Positions 8,670 through 18,951 of a stretch of 57,000 bases of DNA are shown here, one piece after another. Position 1 is the stretch's first letter. Each line of letters opens with the position of its first letter. Location of the stretch: contig NW_026971283.1 in NCBI RefSeq assembly GCF_963678635.1, positions 1-57,000 on the forward strand, given 5' to 3'. Under the pieces are notes generated by a model. That model saw nothing but the letters and a program-made list of their open reading frames with translations. It was not told where the DNA came from and made no database searches. The position numbers were made by a program, and so were the translations under genes. The stretch comes from Symsagittifera roscoffensis. Its lineage: Eukaryota; Xenacoelomorpha; Acoela; Convolutidae.

Positions 8670-8953
8670 ATGGATTCTTTTACTATTGAGCTAGTTTCTA
8701 ATGCTTCTTTTAATTGTTATCCGAATAACAGTCTTAGTTCCTTTACAAAATTTCTACCGGAACAAATACATCTAAAAGGAGAATGGGAGGTTGCTATTTC
8801 AGAAATATCGTACCCTTCTTTGTACCAAAACATTACAGAGGGAAAATTTACTTTCGTAGATGGACGAGAAAGTCCTGAGGAAAAAAGAAAGATTCAACCG
8901 ATGCATGTTGAACCTGGATTGTATCCAAGTATTTTTGATATAGTTGTAGCGAT
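8670..8953 (+). pseudogene. Maverick minor capsid (penton) protein, N-terminal third, copy A
   Basis: ATG at 8670. About 93 residues match the first third of the copies at 12570 and 19981 (SFTIELVSNASFNCYPNN, then EWEVAISEISYPS). At about 8950 the gene is cut and joined to the exonuclease-like gene of copy B. The family protein forms the penton or minor capsid subunit. Only the N-terminal part remains. Confidence 0.65.
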
Positions 8954-9418
8954 ATGGTTGTTATGGATATTGAATGTATTGAAAACAATATAGTGAAAGA
9001 GTTAGGAGTTTATAAGGATGGACAAACTGTAGGATATTCCTTTATTCCTCACAAAAAATTCAAACCAACATCCCAATCTTCTTGGTGTACAAAGCATCTT
9101 CATGGAACCAATTGGAGCAGTGGCTATGTAAAATATACAGAACTTGAAAAAAAAATGAACAATCTAGAAGCCAGAGAAACGGAAATTTTTGCAAAATGTT
9201 ATGAAAAATGTAAGATTTTGTCAGAATTTTTGGAAACAAAGATAATTGTTTTGGATGACTACGCTTGCCCTTAAGTTCCTTTTTTGAGATTCAAAGATGA
9301 AGAATATGATTGGAGGTGTAGCAACTACCCATTTTGTCATGCAAAAACTCTTCGCCATGCAGAAAGAAAAGCATTTGCATACGGAACATGTACTCGATGT
9401 TTTTTTAACAAAATGTAA
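8954..9418 (+). pseudogene. Maverick exonuclease-like protein, copy B (one nonsense codon)
   Basis: ATG at 8954 opens a 154-codon frame to the TAA at 9416-9418 with a single internal stop at 9272-9274. It starts MVVMDIECIENNIVKELGV; the D-x-E at residues 5-7 and later conserved LHGTNWSSGY could correspond to a DEDD-type 3'-5' exonuclease fold. A central segment with Cys (FAKCYEKCKIL) is followed by DDYACP. After the stop come Cys and His residues in WRCSNYPFCHAKTLRHAERK and AFAYGTCTRC, a possible metal site. The exonuclease reading is inference from motif shape. Confidence 0.45.
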
Positions 9419-9494
9419 CTTATAATAATCTTAATGTACTACCATTTTGCCACTTCAATTAAATTTCATTGTCAACTTTTTGCTTAGAGTTAAG

Positions 9495-9759
9495 ATGGTC
9501 GATCAATGTGACAAGCCCGTAAATTTAGGAAATTTTGATTTTGCTGAAGAAAATCATGAGTGAAAATCAGGGAAATTGTTTGAACGTACATGTAAAAGAT
9601 CTGTTTTTGTTTTTTTTGTGCCAATTTTTTATTATAGATTTGATGCTAGTATGTGCAATCGTTCGAATTATGTTATCCACAACATGTGAAGAAACAACAG
9701 TTTGGATAGCTATCTTATCAAGTACAGTCGGTTATTTTCTACCTTCCCCAAAGCTATGA
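9495..9759 (+). pseudogene. Maverick small membrane protein, copy B (frameshifted)
   Basis: The N-terminal frame (ATG 9495, MVDQCDKPVNLGNF) shifts near 9540. The membrane segment and the end LSSTVGYFLPSPKL continue in another frame to the TGA at 9757-9759. That stop overlaps the ATPase ATG at 9756. Confidence 0.55.
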
Positions 9760-10650
9760 ATAAAATAAGATCTACCAAAGAACGAACTTTTATTTCCCTA
9801 GTTGGACCAAGTGGATCTGGAAAATCTCATTTTGTTTTTGATTATTTGAAAATTAGTACTTTGCAACCAGCTTTTGATAAAAATTTTTCATTTTTATCAA
9901 ATTTATCAACCTCTCTATATTCAAATGCAAAGAAAAAACCTTAAATTTATCCAAGCAAATGATTTAGACTTGATTGAAAATCTTCCCAATAACGGAACTA
10001 AGTACTTGCTTATATTTGATGATTCTTGTGAAGAAATTTCAAACTCCAAACAATTTGTAAAAATTGCCACTGCTGGGAGACACAGGGGACTGAAAACAAT
10101 ATACATCAAACACAATTTATTCCGTCAAAGCAAATAAGGAAGAGATGTAGAGTTACAAAATACACACATAGTCTTGTTCAGGTCGCCGAGGGTTGTTTTA
10201 CAAATCAATACATTAGGTCAACAACTAGGTCTAGGATCTCAGTTGAAAAAGTGGTATCAAGATGCAACATCTGTTGCTTATGGTCATTTACTTATTGATT
10301 TAACCCCAAAAACAGTTGATTCACTTAGGTATTGCTCTAAAAGTGGCTCAGTTTCAACAAAATTTTACTTACCAGCTGGAATAGAGACAAAGTTTTTGGA
10401 CGAGGAGTACACATTACGTCTCTATTCTACCAATATTGCAAAAAGTTTCCCTAAGGCTTCGAAAACAATTCAGTCTCAATTGTCCAAAAGATTTCATTCA
10501 GTTTCTGAGCGAGTGTTTAAAAAACCTATTAAGAGGAGAGTTTCGAGACCTTCGGAAAGAAGACGTAGTAAAATATCGAAAAGAAATTTCAGAACTAACA
10601 CAAAAAAGAACTCCTCTACACAAAAGAAGAATTATTTTAAGTTCACTTAA
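9756..10650 (+). pseudogene. A32/FtsK-like DNA-packaging ATPase, copy B
   Basis: ATG at 9756. Walker A GPSGSGKS at 9804-9827. A frameshift near 9940 and one stop at 10135-10137 (TTG in copy A) interrupt an otherwise full protein. Walker B is KYLLIFDDSCEE near 10000-10030. Further conserved blocks are LFRSPR, LGSQLKKWYQDATS and KFYLPAG. The C-terminal tail is very basic (KRRVSRPSERRRSKISKR) and overlaps a second ORF. The family powers genome packaging in Mavericks, adintoviruses and poxvirus A32 relatives. Confidence 0.75.
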
Positions 10651-10705
10651 AGGGTTACAATTAATATCTGTTATCACTCCTTTTGTCATTAAACGGTTGA
10701 CATAG
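10385..10705 (+). CDS. small basic ORF overlapping the ATPase tail, copy B1
   Basis: Open from 10385 to 10705 in a different frame from the ATPase. No ATG is present; the ATG used in copy A is AGG here. It carries DFIQFLSECLKNLLRGEFRD, EDVVKYRKEISEL and ends GLQLISVITPFVIKRLT. Both frames are open across about 260 bases. It may be expressed by splicing or leaky initiation, or it may have lost its start. Confidence 0.45.
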   Translation, partial: RQSFWTRSTHYVSILPILQKVSLRLRKQFSLNCPKDFIQFLSECLKNLLRGEFRDLRKEDVVKYRKEISELTQKRTPLHKRRIILSSLKGLQLISVITPFVIKRLT

Positions 10706-10706
10706 T

Positions 10707-10990
10707 ATGGATCAGTTTATTCTAATTCCTTAATCAATTTATCAATCACAAAGTACACTTTCCAAGAAAACCAAAACTGGAACACTGGAACAAAAGCAAG
10801 AAAAAGAGGAGATTGTACCAGAATATTTTGATTCTATTGACAGTGCTGTAAATTTAAAATAAAAAACGAGTAACAATAAGCACCTGATTGATTTAATTTT
10901 AAATTCTCCTGAAATTAGACTAAGTGAGTCAGAAAATATCATATTAGATAATCGAGACACAAAAGAATCAATTGTAGACTTTGTGTGTGT
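10707..10990 (+). pseudogene. Maverick 136-aa conserved protein, copy B1 (broken, truncated)
   Basis: ATG at 10707, then a TAA after eight codons. Recognisable pieces follow in shifted frames (EQKQEKEEIVP, LNSPEI, DNRDTKESIVDFV). It is cut by the 834-bp duplication junction. Confidence 0.5.
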
Positions 10991-11002
10991 ATGAATCAAT
11001 TG

Positions 11003-11484
11003 TAGTCTTGTTCAGGTCGCCGAGGGATGTTTTACAAATCAATACATTAGGTCAACAACTAGGTCTAGGATCTCAGTTGAAAAAGTGGTATCAAGATGCA
11101 ACATCTGTTGCTTATGGTCATTTACTTATTGATTTAACCCCAAAAACAGTTGATTCACTTAGGTATTGCTCTAAAAGTGGCTCAGTTTCAACAAAATTTT
11201 ACTTACCAGCTGGAATAGAGACAAAGTTTTTGGACGAGGAGTACACAATACGTCTCTATTCTACCAATATTGCAAAAAGTTTCCCTAAGGCTTCGAAAAC
11301 AATTCAGTCTCAATTGTCCAAAAGATTTCATTCAGTTTCTGAGCGAGTGTTTAAAAAACCTATTAAGAGGAGAGTTTCGAGACCTTCGGAAAGAAGACGT
11401 AGTAAAATATCGAAACGAAATTTCAGAACTAACACAAAAAAGAACTCCTCTACACAAAAGAAGAATTATTTTAAGTTCACTTAA
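11003..11484 (+). pseudogene. ATPase C-terminal fragment, copy B2
   Basis: Duplicate of the ATPase from LFRSPRD to the basic tail. It lacks Walker A and Walker B, so it cannot be an ATPase alone. The frame is open to 11484. Confidence 0.65.
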
Positions 11485-11539
11485 AGGGTTACAATTAATA
11501 TCTGTTATCACTCCTTTTGTCATTAAACGGTTGACATAG
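11219..11539 (+). CDS. small basic ORF overlapping the ATPase tail, copy B2
   Basis: Second duplicate of the overlapping ORF, open to the TAG at 11537-11539, again without an ATG. It differs from B1 by single residues (KYRN for KYRK). Confidence 0.4.
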   Translation, partial: RQSFWTRSTQYVSILPILQKVSLRLRKQFSLNCPKDFIQFLSECLKNLLRGEFRDLRKEDVVKYRNEISELTQKRTPLHKRRIILSSLKGLQLISVITPFVIKRLT

Positions 11540-11540
11540 T

Positions 11541-11961
11541 ATGGATCAGTTTGTTCTAATTCCTTAATCAATTTATCAATCACAAAGTACACTTTCCAAG
11601 AAAACCAAAACTGGAACACTGGAACAAAAGCAAGAAAAAGAGGAGATTGTACCAGAAGATTTTGATTCTATTGACAGTGCTGTAAATTTAAAATAAAAAA
11701 CGAGTAACAATAAGCACCTGATTGATTTAATTTTAAATTCTCCTGAAATTATACTAAGTGAGTCAGAAAATATTATATTAGATAATCGAGACACAAAAGA
11801 ATCAATTGTAGACTTTGTGTGTGCACTTAAGTGAAAAAACACCAACTTTCTTGATATATTTTTTTACCATTTTAGAAGCAACACAAATTCCACCTAAACT
11901 TGTTACCAACAAGAATGCCAAAGCGAAAGACATAGGAACTTGAATCCCTTTCAAAATCTGA
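11541..11961 (+). pseudogene. Maverick 136-aa conserved protein, copy B2 (broken)
   Basis: ATG at 11541, early TAA, several frameshifts; the C-terminal IPFKI and TGA at 11959-11961 survive. Confidence 0.5.
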
Positions 11962-12527
11962 AAAAGTAAGACTAAACAGATTGTATTCTAGCGGTAGAGC
12001 TGCGTACGGTTTTATTCAAAACTTGAGTAAAGCAAGCGGATTGTCAAAAAAGAAAGTAGAACAATTTTTACAAACCAAGACATCGTATACAAAATTTGGT
12101 CCACCAAAAACGTGTTTCCGAAGGCTTCAAGCTTTTTCTAAATATTTCAATGAAATCTGGTGTATGGACTTGGCTTTTGTAGACAAGTTAACTAGTCAAA
12201 ACAATGGAGTCAAGTATTTATTAGTTACTGTAGATATTTTTTCGAGAATTGTCAGAGTTCAAACAATGAAAACTAAAAATTTCAAAGACATTTTGCAAGC
12301 TTTCGAAAAATGATTTCTCGAAAAAAAACTCCTGAAAAGCTGAGAATTTCAAAGAATGATATTTCGTTCCGAAAAGGATACAAACCACAATTTATAGATA
12401 AATTTTTTTTTTTGAAATTTCGGCAATATCTACTAAAAAACCTCCTACATAAATCACCAAAGATCTCGACAAAGAAGAGATTTTGGGAAGATTTTATGAA
12501 AAAGAGATGAGAAATTGTTCAGATTAA
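11962..12527 (+). pseudogene. Maverick integrase, copy B (catalytic half deleted)
   Basis: The N-terminal part and first catalytic Asp (CMDLAFVDKL) are open to 12313 without the stop seen in copy A. A deletion of roughly 350 bases then joins CTCCTGAAAAGCTG directly to the C-terminal SH3-like tail (RISKNDISFRKGY). It removes the second Asp and the Glu. Reading ends at the TAA at 12525-12527. The same deletion is in copies D and E. Confidence 0.75.
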
Positions 12528-12569
12528 AGGTAAATTATTTTTAAACTAAATTTCTATCAATAAGTTGTC

Positions 12570-13385
12570 ATGGATTCTTTTACTATTGAGTTAGTTTCCA
12601 ACGCTTCGTTTAATTGTTATCCGAATAACAGTCTTAGTTCCTTTAAAAATTTTCTACCGGAACAAATACATTTGAAAGGAGAATGGGAGGTTGCTATTTC
12701 AGAAATATCGTACCCTTCATTGTACCAAAATGTTACAGAGGGAAAGTTTACATTCGTAGATGGTAGAGAAAATACTGAGGAGAAAAGAAAGACTGTACCG
12801 ATGCATATTGAACCAGGATTGTATCCAAGTATTCTTGATAAAGTTTTAGCCATGAATGACAAAGTTTAAACGTATAGGCGCACAAAAAATTTATTTTAAC
12901 GGAATCTATTTATCAGTAGATAAGATATACAAAAAATTGCCATTCATTTACCTGAGGATCAATCAGTGTTTATAATTCAAAGTGCCGATTTGAGTCACAT
13001 TTTTGGTTGTGATTTATAACAAAATCAGACAGAGGTTATAATTAAAGGAAAAGGACCACATTATCCTTAGTATTCTTACGACATTATGAGAATACATTCC
13101 CTAATGATTTATAGTGATATTATAGAATATAAGATAGAAGGCGACACAAAAACTTCTTTACTGCGCTGTATCCCTTTCATTTCCAAAATAAAAAACGGAG
13201 ACATATTATCTACAGGAAAGTACATAAATTTTCAATCCTTTACGAATATACAATTTGAAAAATTAAAAAAAAACAGCATAAAAATAGAACTAAGGGATAC
13301 GACAGGTAAAAAAATTCCTTTTGTGTCCGTAGGAACAACACGAGTTGTTCTCTTGTTTCGCAAGACTTCGGATAATCATTTTTGA
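12570..13385 (+). pseudogene. Maverick minor capsid (penton) protein, copy B
   Basis: ATG at 12570. The first frame runs to 12869 (ends AMNDKV) and the last frame runs 13086-13385 (MRIHSLMIYSDIIEYKIEGD to KTSDNHF). The middle, about 12870-13085, is frameshifted and has a stop within a GCDL-QNQTEV stretch. Full length would be about 270 residues. The conserved blocks EWEVAISEISYP, HYP-YSYDIMRIHSLMIY and KIPFVSVGTTRVVLLFRK are, from memory, typical of the Maverick penton/minor capsid protein, a single jelly-roll. Confidence 0.7.
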
Positions 13386-13402
13386 TTTATACTTCATACA
13401 AA

Positions 13403-13611
13403 ATGGTTGCTCAAAGTTCAGCTAATTTTCCTATGTTTCTTGGACATGCAAGACAGCGTGGAAGAGGTTTTGGAGCTCTCGCACAAACTCTTGGGAGAAC
13501 TGCAATCCCCTTCATTAAAAAATATATAGTCCCAGCTGCGAAAAGAATTGGAGCAGATTTGTTTGAAATTGCTGCTCCAGAGATTTTGAGTGTATTGAAA
13601 ACAAAATAGTG
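13403..13611 (+). pseudogene. Maverick basic core protein, copy B (3'-truncated)
   Basis: ATG at 13403; MVAQSSANFPMFLGHARQRG matches the copies at 20815 and 25568. At about 13586 the gene is joined to the exonuclease-like gene of copy C, so the basic C-terminus is lost. See the E copy. Confidence 0.6.
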
Positions 13612-14031
13612 AAAGAGTTAAGAGTTAACAGAAATGGACAAACTGTGGGATATTCCTTTCTTCCTCCCAAAAGTTCAAAGCTAGATCTCAGTCTGCTTGG
13701 TATACGAAGCATCTTCATGGAATCACATGGAACAGTGGCCATGAAAAATTTACCCTGCTTGAAAAATATTGAAAAAATTGAAAGCTCCAGAAATAGATTT
13801 TTTTGCAAAAGGTTATAAAAAATATAAAATTCTGTCAGAAATTTTGAAAACAAAGGTTACAAACTTGGATGACTACGCATGCCCAAAAAATCAGAATATG
13901 ATTTTCAAAGTTGAAGAAATGATTGGAGTTGTAGCAACTACCCATTTCCTCATGCAAATACTCTTCACTGTGCAGAAAAAAAAGCATTTGCATACGGAAC
14001 ATGGACTCGATGTTTGTTTAAAAAAGTGTAA
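13590..14031 (+). pseudogene. Maverick exonuclease-like protein, copy C (truncated, frameshifted)
   Basis: Same truncated start and same frameshifts as copy A, joined here to the core-protein fragment. Ends at the TAA at 14029-14031. Confidence 0.45.
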
Positions 14032-14102
14032 ATAATTTTGTATTATTGTAATTTTGAAATTTGAATGGTAATCATTATCAATTTTTTCATTCCAAAGTTG
14101 AG

Positions 14103-14345
14103 ATGGGAGATGAATGTGACAAGCAATTAAATTTAGGAAATATAGTTTTTGATGAGGAGAAATTTTTTGGACGTATGTGTAATAGATCTCTTTTAGTTTT
14201 TATGTGCCAATTCGTAGTCATAGTTTTATTACTAGCATGTGCAATCGTTCGAATAATGCTATCCACTACATGTGAAAAAACAACAGTTTGGGTAGCAATT
14301 TTATCAAGTACAGTCTGTTATATTTTACCTTCTCCAAAGCTATGA
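14103..14345 (+). CDS. Maverick small membrane protein, 80 aa, copy C
   Basis: Intact from the ATG at 14103. Nearly identical to copy A, with substitutions such as GRMCNRS and CEKTTVW. Stop TGA overlaps the ATPase ATG at 14342. Confidence 0.65.
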   Translation: MGDECDKQLNLGNIVFDEEKFFGRMCNRSLLVFMCQFVVIVLLLACAIVRIMLSTTCEKTTVWVAILSSTVCYILPSPKL

Positions 14346-15200
14346 ATAAATTAATTTCTACCAAAGAACGAGTTTTCATTTCGCTAGTTGGACCGAGTGG
14401 ATCTGGAAAATCGCATCTTATTTTTGATTGGTTAAAAATTGGTACAATCTAACCAACATTTGACAATTTGTTGGTACATTTTTATCAGCATTAGCAACCA
14501 CCTTATTGACAAACGTCCTTAAATTTATCCAAGGAGTTGACTTTGAACTGTTTGAAAACCTTCCCAATAATGGAAAAAAATAACTGTTGAAATTTGATGA
14601 CTCTTGTGAAAAAATTTCAAATTCTAAGCAGTTTGTTAAACTGCTACTGCTGGAAGACACAGGGGACTGAATACAATAAATATTAAGCATAACTTGTTTC
14701 ATCAAAGCAAACTGGGAAGCGATGTTGAGTTACAAAATACACATATAAACTTGTTCAAGTCACCGAGAGATTTTTTAAAAATCAATACATTAAGTCAACA
14801 ACTAGGTATAGGATCACAATTGAAAGAGTGGTATCAAGATGCAACATCTACTTCTTAAGGTCATTTACTCATTGATTTAACTCCAAAAACAGTTGATTCG
14901 CTAAGATATTGCGCAAACAATGTTTCAGTTCCATCAAAATTTTATCTACCAGCAGGAACAGAAACAACGTTTTTGGACAATGAGCATACCATACGTCTCT
15001 ATACTCCCAATATTTCAAATATTTTCCCAAAAACTTCAAAAACAATTCATCCTCCATTGTCCAAAAAGTTTCATTCAATTCCTCAGCGAATGTGTAGTAA
15101 ACTTGCTACGAGGCGAGCTAAAGGATCTCCGAAAAAGAGATCTAGTAAAATAACGAAGAGAAATATCAGAACTCACACTAAGAAGAACTTCACTGCATAA
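14342..15200 (+). pseudogene. A32/FtsK-like packaging ATPase, copy C (degenerate)
   Basis: Walker A GPSGSGKS intact, followed by the same stop as in copy A and a small deletion after TNVVANADKN-like sequence near 14515. The stretch missing from copy A near 6952 is present here. The C-terminal basic tail ends at 15200. Confidence 0.6.
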
Positions 15201-15282
15201 AAGGAGAATTATTTTAAGTTCAACTAAAGGGTTACAATTGATATCTATCATCAACCCTACTGTCTTTAAACGATTGACATAG
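14980..15282 (+). pseudogene. small ORF overlapping the ATPase 3' end, copy C
   Basis: ATG at 14980, in-frame TAA at 15151-15153 as in copy A, then open to the TAG at 15280-15282. Confidence 0.45.
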
Positions 15283-15283
15283 T

Positions 15284-15694
15284 ATGGAACAAATTGTTTT
15301 AATTCCGTTCTCAAATTATCAATCACAAAGTACACTTCCAAGAAAACTAAAATTGGAACAAAAGCAAGAAAAAGAGGAGATTGTACCAAAAATTTTTGAT
15401 TCTGTTTACAGTGCTGTAAATGCGAGGTTGAAAACGAGCAAGAATCAGCACACTATTGATTTAATTTTGAATTCTCCTAGAATTAAATTCAGCCAGTCAG
15501 ACAATATTATATTAAATAATCGTGATACAAAAGAATCTATTGTAGACTTTGTGTATGCACTAAAACGAAAAAACACCAATTTTCCAGATATTTACTTTAC
15601 TATTTTGGCAGCAACCCAATTTCCTCCTAAACTTGTTATTAACAAGAATTCCAAAGCAAAAGATAGAGGAGCCTGGATGTCTTTCAAAATTTGA
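15284..15694 (+). CDS. Maverick 136-aa conserved protein, copy C
   Basis: Intact and identical in protein sequence to the copy at 7334-7744. It starts one base after the stop of the overlapping ORF. Two intact identical copies make recent duplication or selection likely; the high overall identity of the two units favours recent duplication. Confidence 0.6.
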   Translation: MEQIVLIPFSNYQSQSTLPRKLKLEQKQEKEEIVPKIFDSVYSAVNARLKTSKNQHTIDLILNSPRIKFSQSDNIILNNRDTKESIVDFVYALKRKNTNFPDIYFTILAATQFPPKLVINKNSKAKDRGAWMSFKI

Positions 15695-16591
15695 AAAGGT
15701 AAGACTAAACAGATTGTATTCTAGGGGCAGAGCTGCGTACGGTTCTATTCAAAACTTGAGTAAAGCGAGTGGTTTATCAAAAAAGAAAGTAGAAAATTTT
15801 TTACAAACCAAGACATCGTATACAAAATTTGGTCCACCAATCCGGTCTTTCCGAAGACTTTAAGCGTTTTCTAAATATATCAATGAAATCTGGTGTATGG
15901 ACTTGGCTTTTGTAGACAAGTTAGCTAGTCAAAACAATGGAGTCAATTATTTATTAGTTGCTGTAGATATTTTTTCGAGATTTGTCAGAGTTCAAACAAT
16001 GAAAACAAAGTATCCCAAAGACACTTTACGAGCTTTTAGAAAAATGATTTCTCGAAAAAACACTCCTGAAAAACTTTGGGTTGATAAAGGAACAGAATAT
16101 GGGGGAACTTTTAAAAAATTTTGCAAGGAGAAAGACATTGAAGTTTACTCAACAATGAGTGAAACAAAAGCTGCATTTGCAGAGAGAGCAATTCAATCTT
16201 TAAAACATATAATATATCGTTACAATGAAGATCATTGTGAAAATTTGTCCCCAAATTGCAGCAATTTGTTTCTACATTGAACTGCCGCAAAAATCGATCA
16301 ATTGGAAAATCTCCCAGAGATGTGAAAAACAGTTTATATTATTTTATCAATATTTTAAAACAAATCATTCAAGAAATATACTAAACCAAAATTAAAAATT
16401 GGTGATAGAGTTAGAATTTCGAAAAATGATATTCCGTTCCGAAAAGGATACAAGCCACAGTTTACAGACGAAATTTTTGAAATTTCGGCAATATCTACAA
16501 AAAAACCTCCAACATACATCATCAAAGATCTCGAAAAGAAGAAATTCTGGGAAATTTTTATGAAAAAGAGCTGAGAAAATGTTCAGATTAG
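15695..16591 (+). pseudogene. Maverick DDE integrase, copy C (in-frame stops)
   Basis: Same frame and stops as copy A (15861-15863 and about 16278). D1 15900-15902, D2 16083-16085, E 16182-16184. The C-terminal tail contains a short 'gaaatttttgaaatttcgg' stretch that copy A lacks near 8518. Ends TAG 16589-16591. Confidence 0.7.
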
Positions 16592-16633
16592 TGGTAAGTC
16601 ATTTTTAAACTGAGTTTCTATCGATCAGTTGTC

Positions 16634-16917
16634 ATGGATTCTTTTACTATTGAGCTAGTTTCTAATGCTTCTTTTAATTGTTATCCGAATAACAGTCTTA
16701 GTTCCTTTACAAAATTTCTACCGGAACAAATACATCTAAAAGGAGAATGGGAGGTTGCTATTTCAGAAATATCGTACCCTTCTTTGTACCAAAACATTAC
16801 AGAGGGAAAATTTACTTTCGTAGATGGACGAGAAAGTCCTGAGGAAAAAAGAAAGATTCAACCGATGCATGTTGAACCTGGATTGTATCCAAGTATTTTT
16901 GATATAGTTGTAGCGAT
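16634..16917 (+). pseudogene. Maverick minor capsid (penton) N-terminal third, copy C
   Basis: Same truncation as copy A: about 93 residues, then the join to the exonuclease-like gene at 16914-16918. Confidence 0.6.
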
Positions 16918-17383
16918 ATGGTTGTTATGGATATTGAATGTATTGAAAACAATATAGTGAAAGAGTTAGGAGTTTATAAGGATGGACAAACTGTAGGATA
17001 TTCCTTTATTCCTCACAAAAAATTCAAACCAACATCCCAATCTTCTTGGTGTACAAAGCATCTTCATGGAACCAATTGGAGCAGTGGCTATGTAAAATAT
17101 ACAGAACTTGAAAAAAAAAATGAACAATCTAGAAGCCAGAGAAACGGAAATTTTTGCAAAATGTTATGAAAAATGTAAGATTTTGTCAGAATTTTTGGAA
17201 ACAAAGATAATTGTTTTGGATGACTACGCTTGCCCTTAAATTCCTTTTTTGAGATTCAAAGATGAAGAATATGATTGGAGGTGTAGCAACTACCCATTTT
17301 GTCATGCAAAAACTCTTCGCCATGCAGAAAGAAAAGCATTTGCATACGGAACATGTACTCGATGTTTTTTTAACAAAATGTAA
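16918..17383 (+). pseudogene. Maverick exonuclease-like protein, copy D
   Basis: As copy B, but one extra A in the poly-A run near 17119 shifts the frame after TELEKK. The nonsense codon of copy B is also present. Ends at the TAA at 17381-17383. Confidence 0.4.
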
Positions 17384-17459
17384 CTTATAATAATCCTAAT
17401 GTACTACCATTTTGCCACTTCAATTAAATTTCATTGTCAACTTTTTGCTTAGAGTTAAG

Positions 17460-17706
17460 ATGGTCGATCAATGTGACAAGCCCGTAAATTTAGGAAATTT
17501 TGTTTTTGCTGAAGAAAATTATGAGTGAAAATCAGGGAAATTGTTTGGACGTACATGTAAAAGATCTGTTTTTGTTTTTTTTTGTGCCAATTTTTTATTA
17601 TAGATTTGATGCTAGTATGTGCAATCGTTCGAATTATGTTATCCACAACATGTGAAGAAACAACAGTTTGGATAGCTATCTTATCAAGTACAGTCGGTTA
17701 TTTTCT
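17460..17706 (+). pseudogene. Maverick small membrane protein, copy D1 (truncated)
   Basis: Broken as in copy B and cut at about 17706 inside the LSSTVGYFL segment, where a fresh copy of the same gene and its 5' flank begins. Confidence 0.45.
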
Positions 17707-17761
17707 ATACCATTGAAATTTGAATGGTAATCATTATCAATTTTTTCATTCCAAAGTTGAG

Positions 17762-18004
17762 ATGGGAGATGAATGTGACGAGCAATTAAATTTAGGAAAT
17801 TTAGTTTTTGATGAGGAGAAGTTTTTTGGACGTACGTGTGATAGATCTCTTTTAGTTTTTATGTGCCAATTCTTAGTCATAGTTTTATTACTAGCATGTG
17901 CAATCGTTCGAATAATGCTATCCACTACATGTGAAGAAACAACAGTTTGGGTAGCAATTTTATCAAGTACAGTCTGTTATATTTTACCTTCTCCAAAGCT
18001 ATGA
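17762..18004 (+). CDS. Maverick small membrane protein, 80 aa, copy D2
   Basis: Intact from the ATG at 17762, same layout as copies A and C. Stop overlaps the ATPase ATG at 18001. Confidence 0.65.
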   Translation: MGDECDEQLNLGNLVFDEEKFFGRTCDRSLLVFMCQFLVIVLLLACAIVRIMLSTTCEETTVWVAILSSTVCYILPSPKL

Positions 18005-18895
18005 ATAAAATAAGATCTACCAAAGAACGAACTTTTATTTCCCTAGTTGGACCAAGTGGATCTGGAAAATCTCATTTTGTTTTTGATTATTTGAAAATTA
18101 GTACTTTGCAACCAGCTTTTGATGAAAATTTTTCATTTTTATCAATTTTATCAACCTCTCTATATTCAAATGCAAAGAAAAAACCTTAAATTTATCCAAG
18201 CAGTAGATTTAGACTTGATTGAAAATCTTCCCAATAACGGAACTAAGTACTTGCTTATATTTGATGATTCTTGTGAAGAAATTTCAAACTCCAAACAATT
18301 TGTAAAAATTGCCACTGCTGGGAGACACAGGGGACTGAAAACAATATACATCAAACACAATTTATTCCGTCAAAGCAAATAAGGAAGAGATGTAGAGTTA
18401 CAAAATACACACATAGTCTTGTTCAGGTCGCCGAGGGATGTTTTACAAATCAATGCATTAGGTCAACAACTAGGTCTAGGATCTCAGTTGAAAAAGTGGT
18501 ATCAAGATGCAACATCTGTTGCTTATGGTCATTTACTTATTGATTTAACCCCAAAAACAGTTGATTCACTTAGGTATTGCTCTAAAAGTGGCTCAGTTTC
18601 AGCAAAATTCTACTTACCAGCTGGAATAGAGACAAAGTTTTTGGACGAGGAGTACACAATACGTCTCTATTCTACCAATATTGCAAAAAGTTTCCCTAAG
18701 GCTTCGAAAACAATTCAGTCTCAATTGTCCAAAAGATTTCATTCAGTTTCTGAGCGAGTGTTTAAAAAACCTATTAAGAGGAGAGCTTCGAGACCTTCGG
18801 AAAGAAGACGTAGTAAAATATCGAAAAGAAATTTCAGAACTAACACAAAAAAGAACTCCTCTACACAAAAGAAGAATTATTTTAAGTTCAACTAA
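18001..18895 (+). pseudogene. A32/FtsK-like packaging ATPase, copy D
   Basis: Walker A GPSGSGKS, then a frameshift near 18185. Walker B LLIFDDSCEE is present, then a stop at about 18380 as in copy B. The C-terminal half from LFRSPRDVLQINALGQQ to the basic tail is open to 18895. All motifs are present. Confidence 0.7.
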
Positions 18896-18950
18896 AGGGT
18901 TACAATTAATATCTGTTATCACTCCTTTTGTCATTAAACGGTTGACATAG
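18630..18950 (+). CDS. small basic ORF overlapping the ATPase tail, copy D
   Basis: Open to the TAG at 18948-18950, without an ATG. Same conserved blocks as B1 and B2. Confidence 0.4.
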   Translation, partial: RQSFWTRSTQYVSILPILQKVSLRLRKQFSLNCPKDFIQFLSECLKNLLRGELRDLRKEDVVKYRKEISELTQKRTPLHKRRIILSSTKGLQLISVITPFVIKRLT

Positions 18951-18951
18951 T

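Larger units (their letters stand above)
10169..11836. repeat. 834-bp tandem duplication inside copy B
   Basis: The stretch beginning 'tagtcttgttcaggtcgccg' at 10169 recurs at 11003, and all matching positions stay 834 apart. It repeats the C-terminal two thirds of the ATPase, the overlapping small ORF and most of the 136-aa gene. Copy D lacks this duplication, so it arose after the larger 7.95-kb duplication or was lost in D. Confidence 0.85.
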
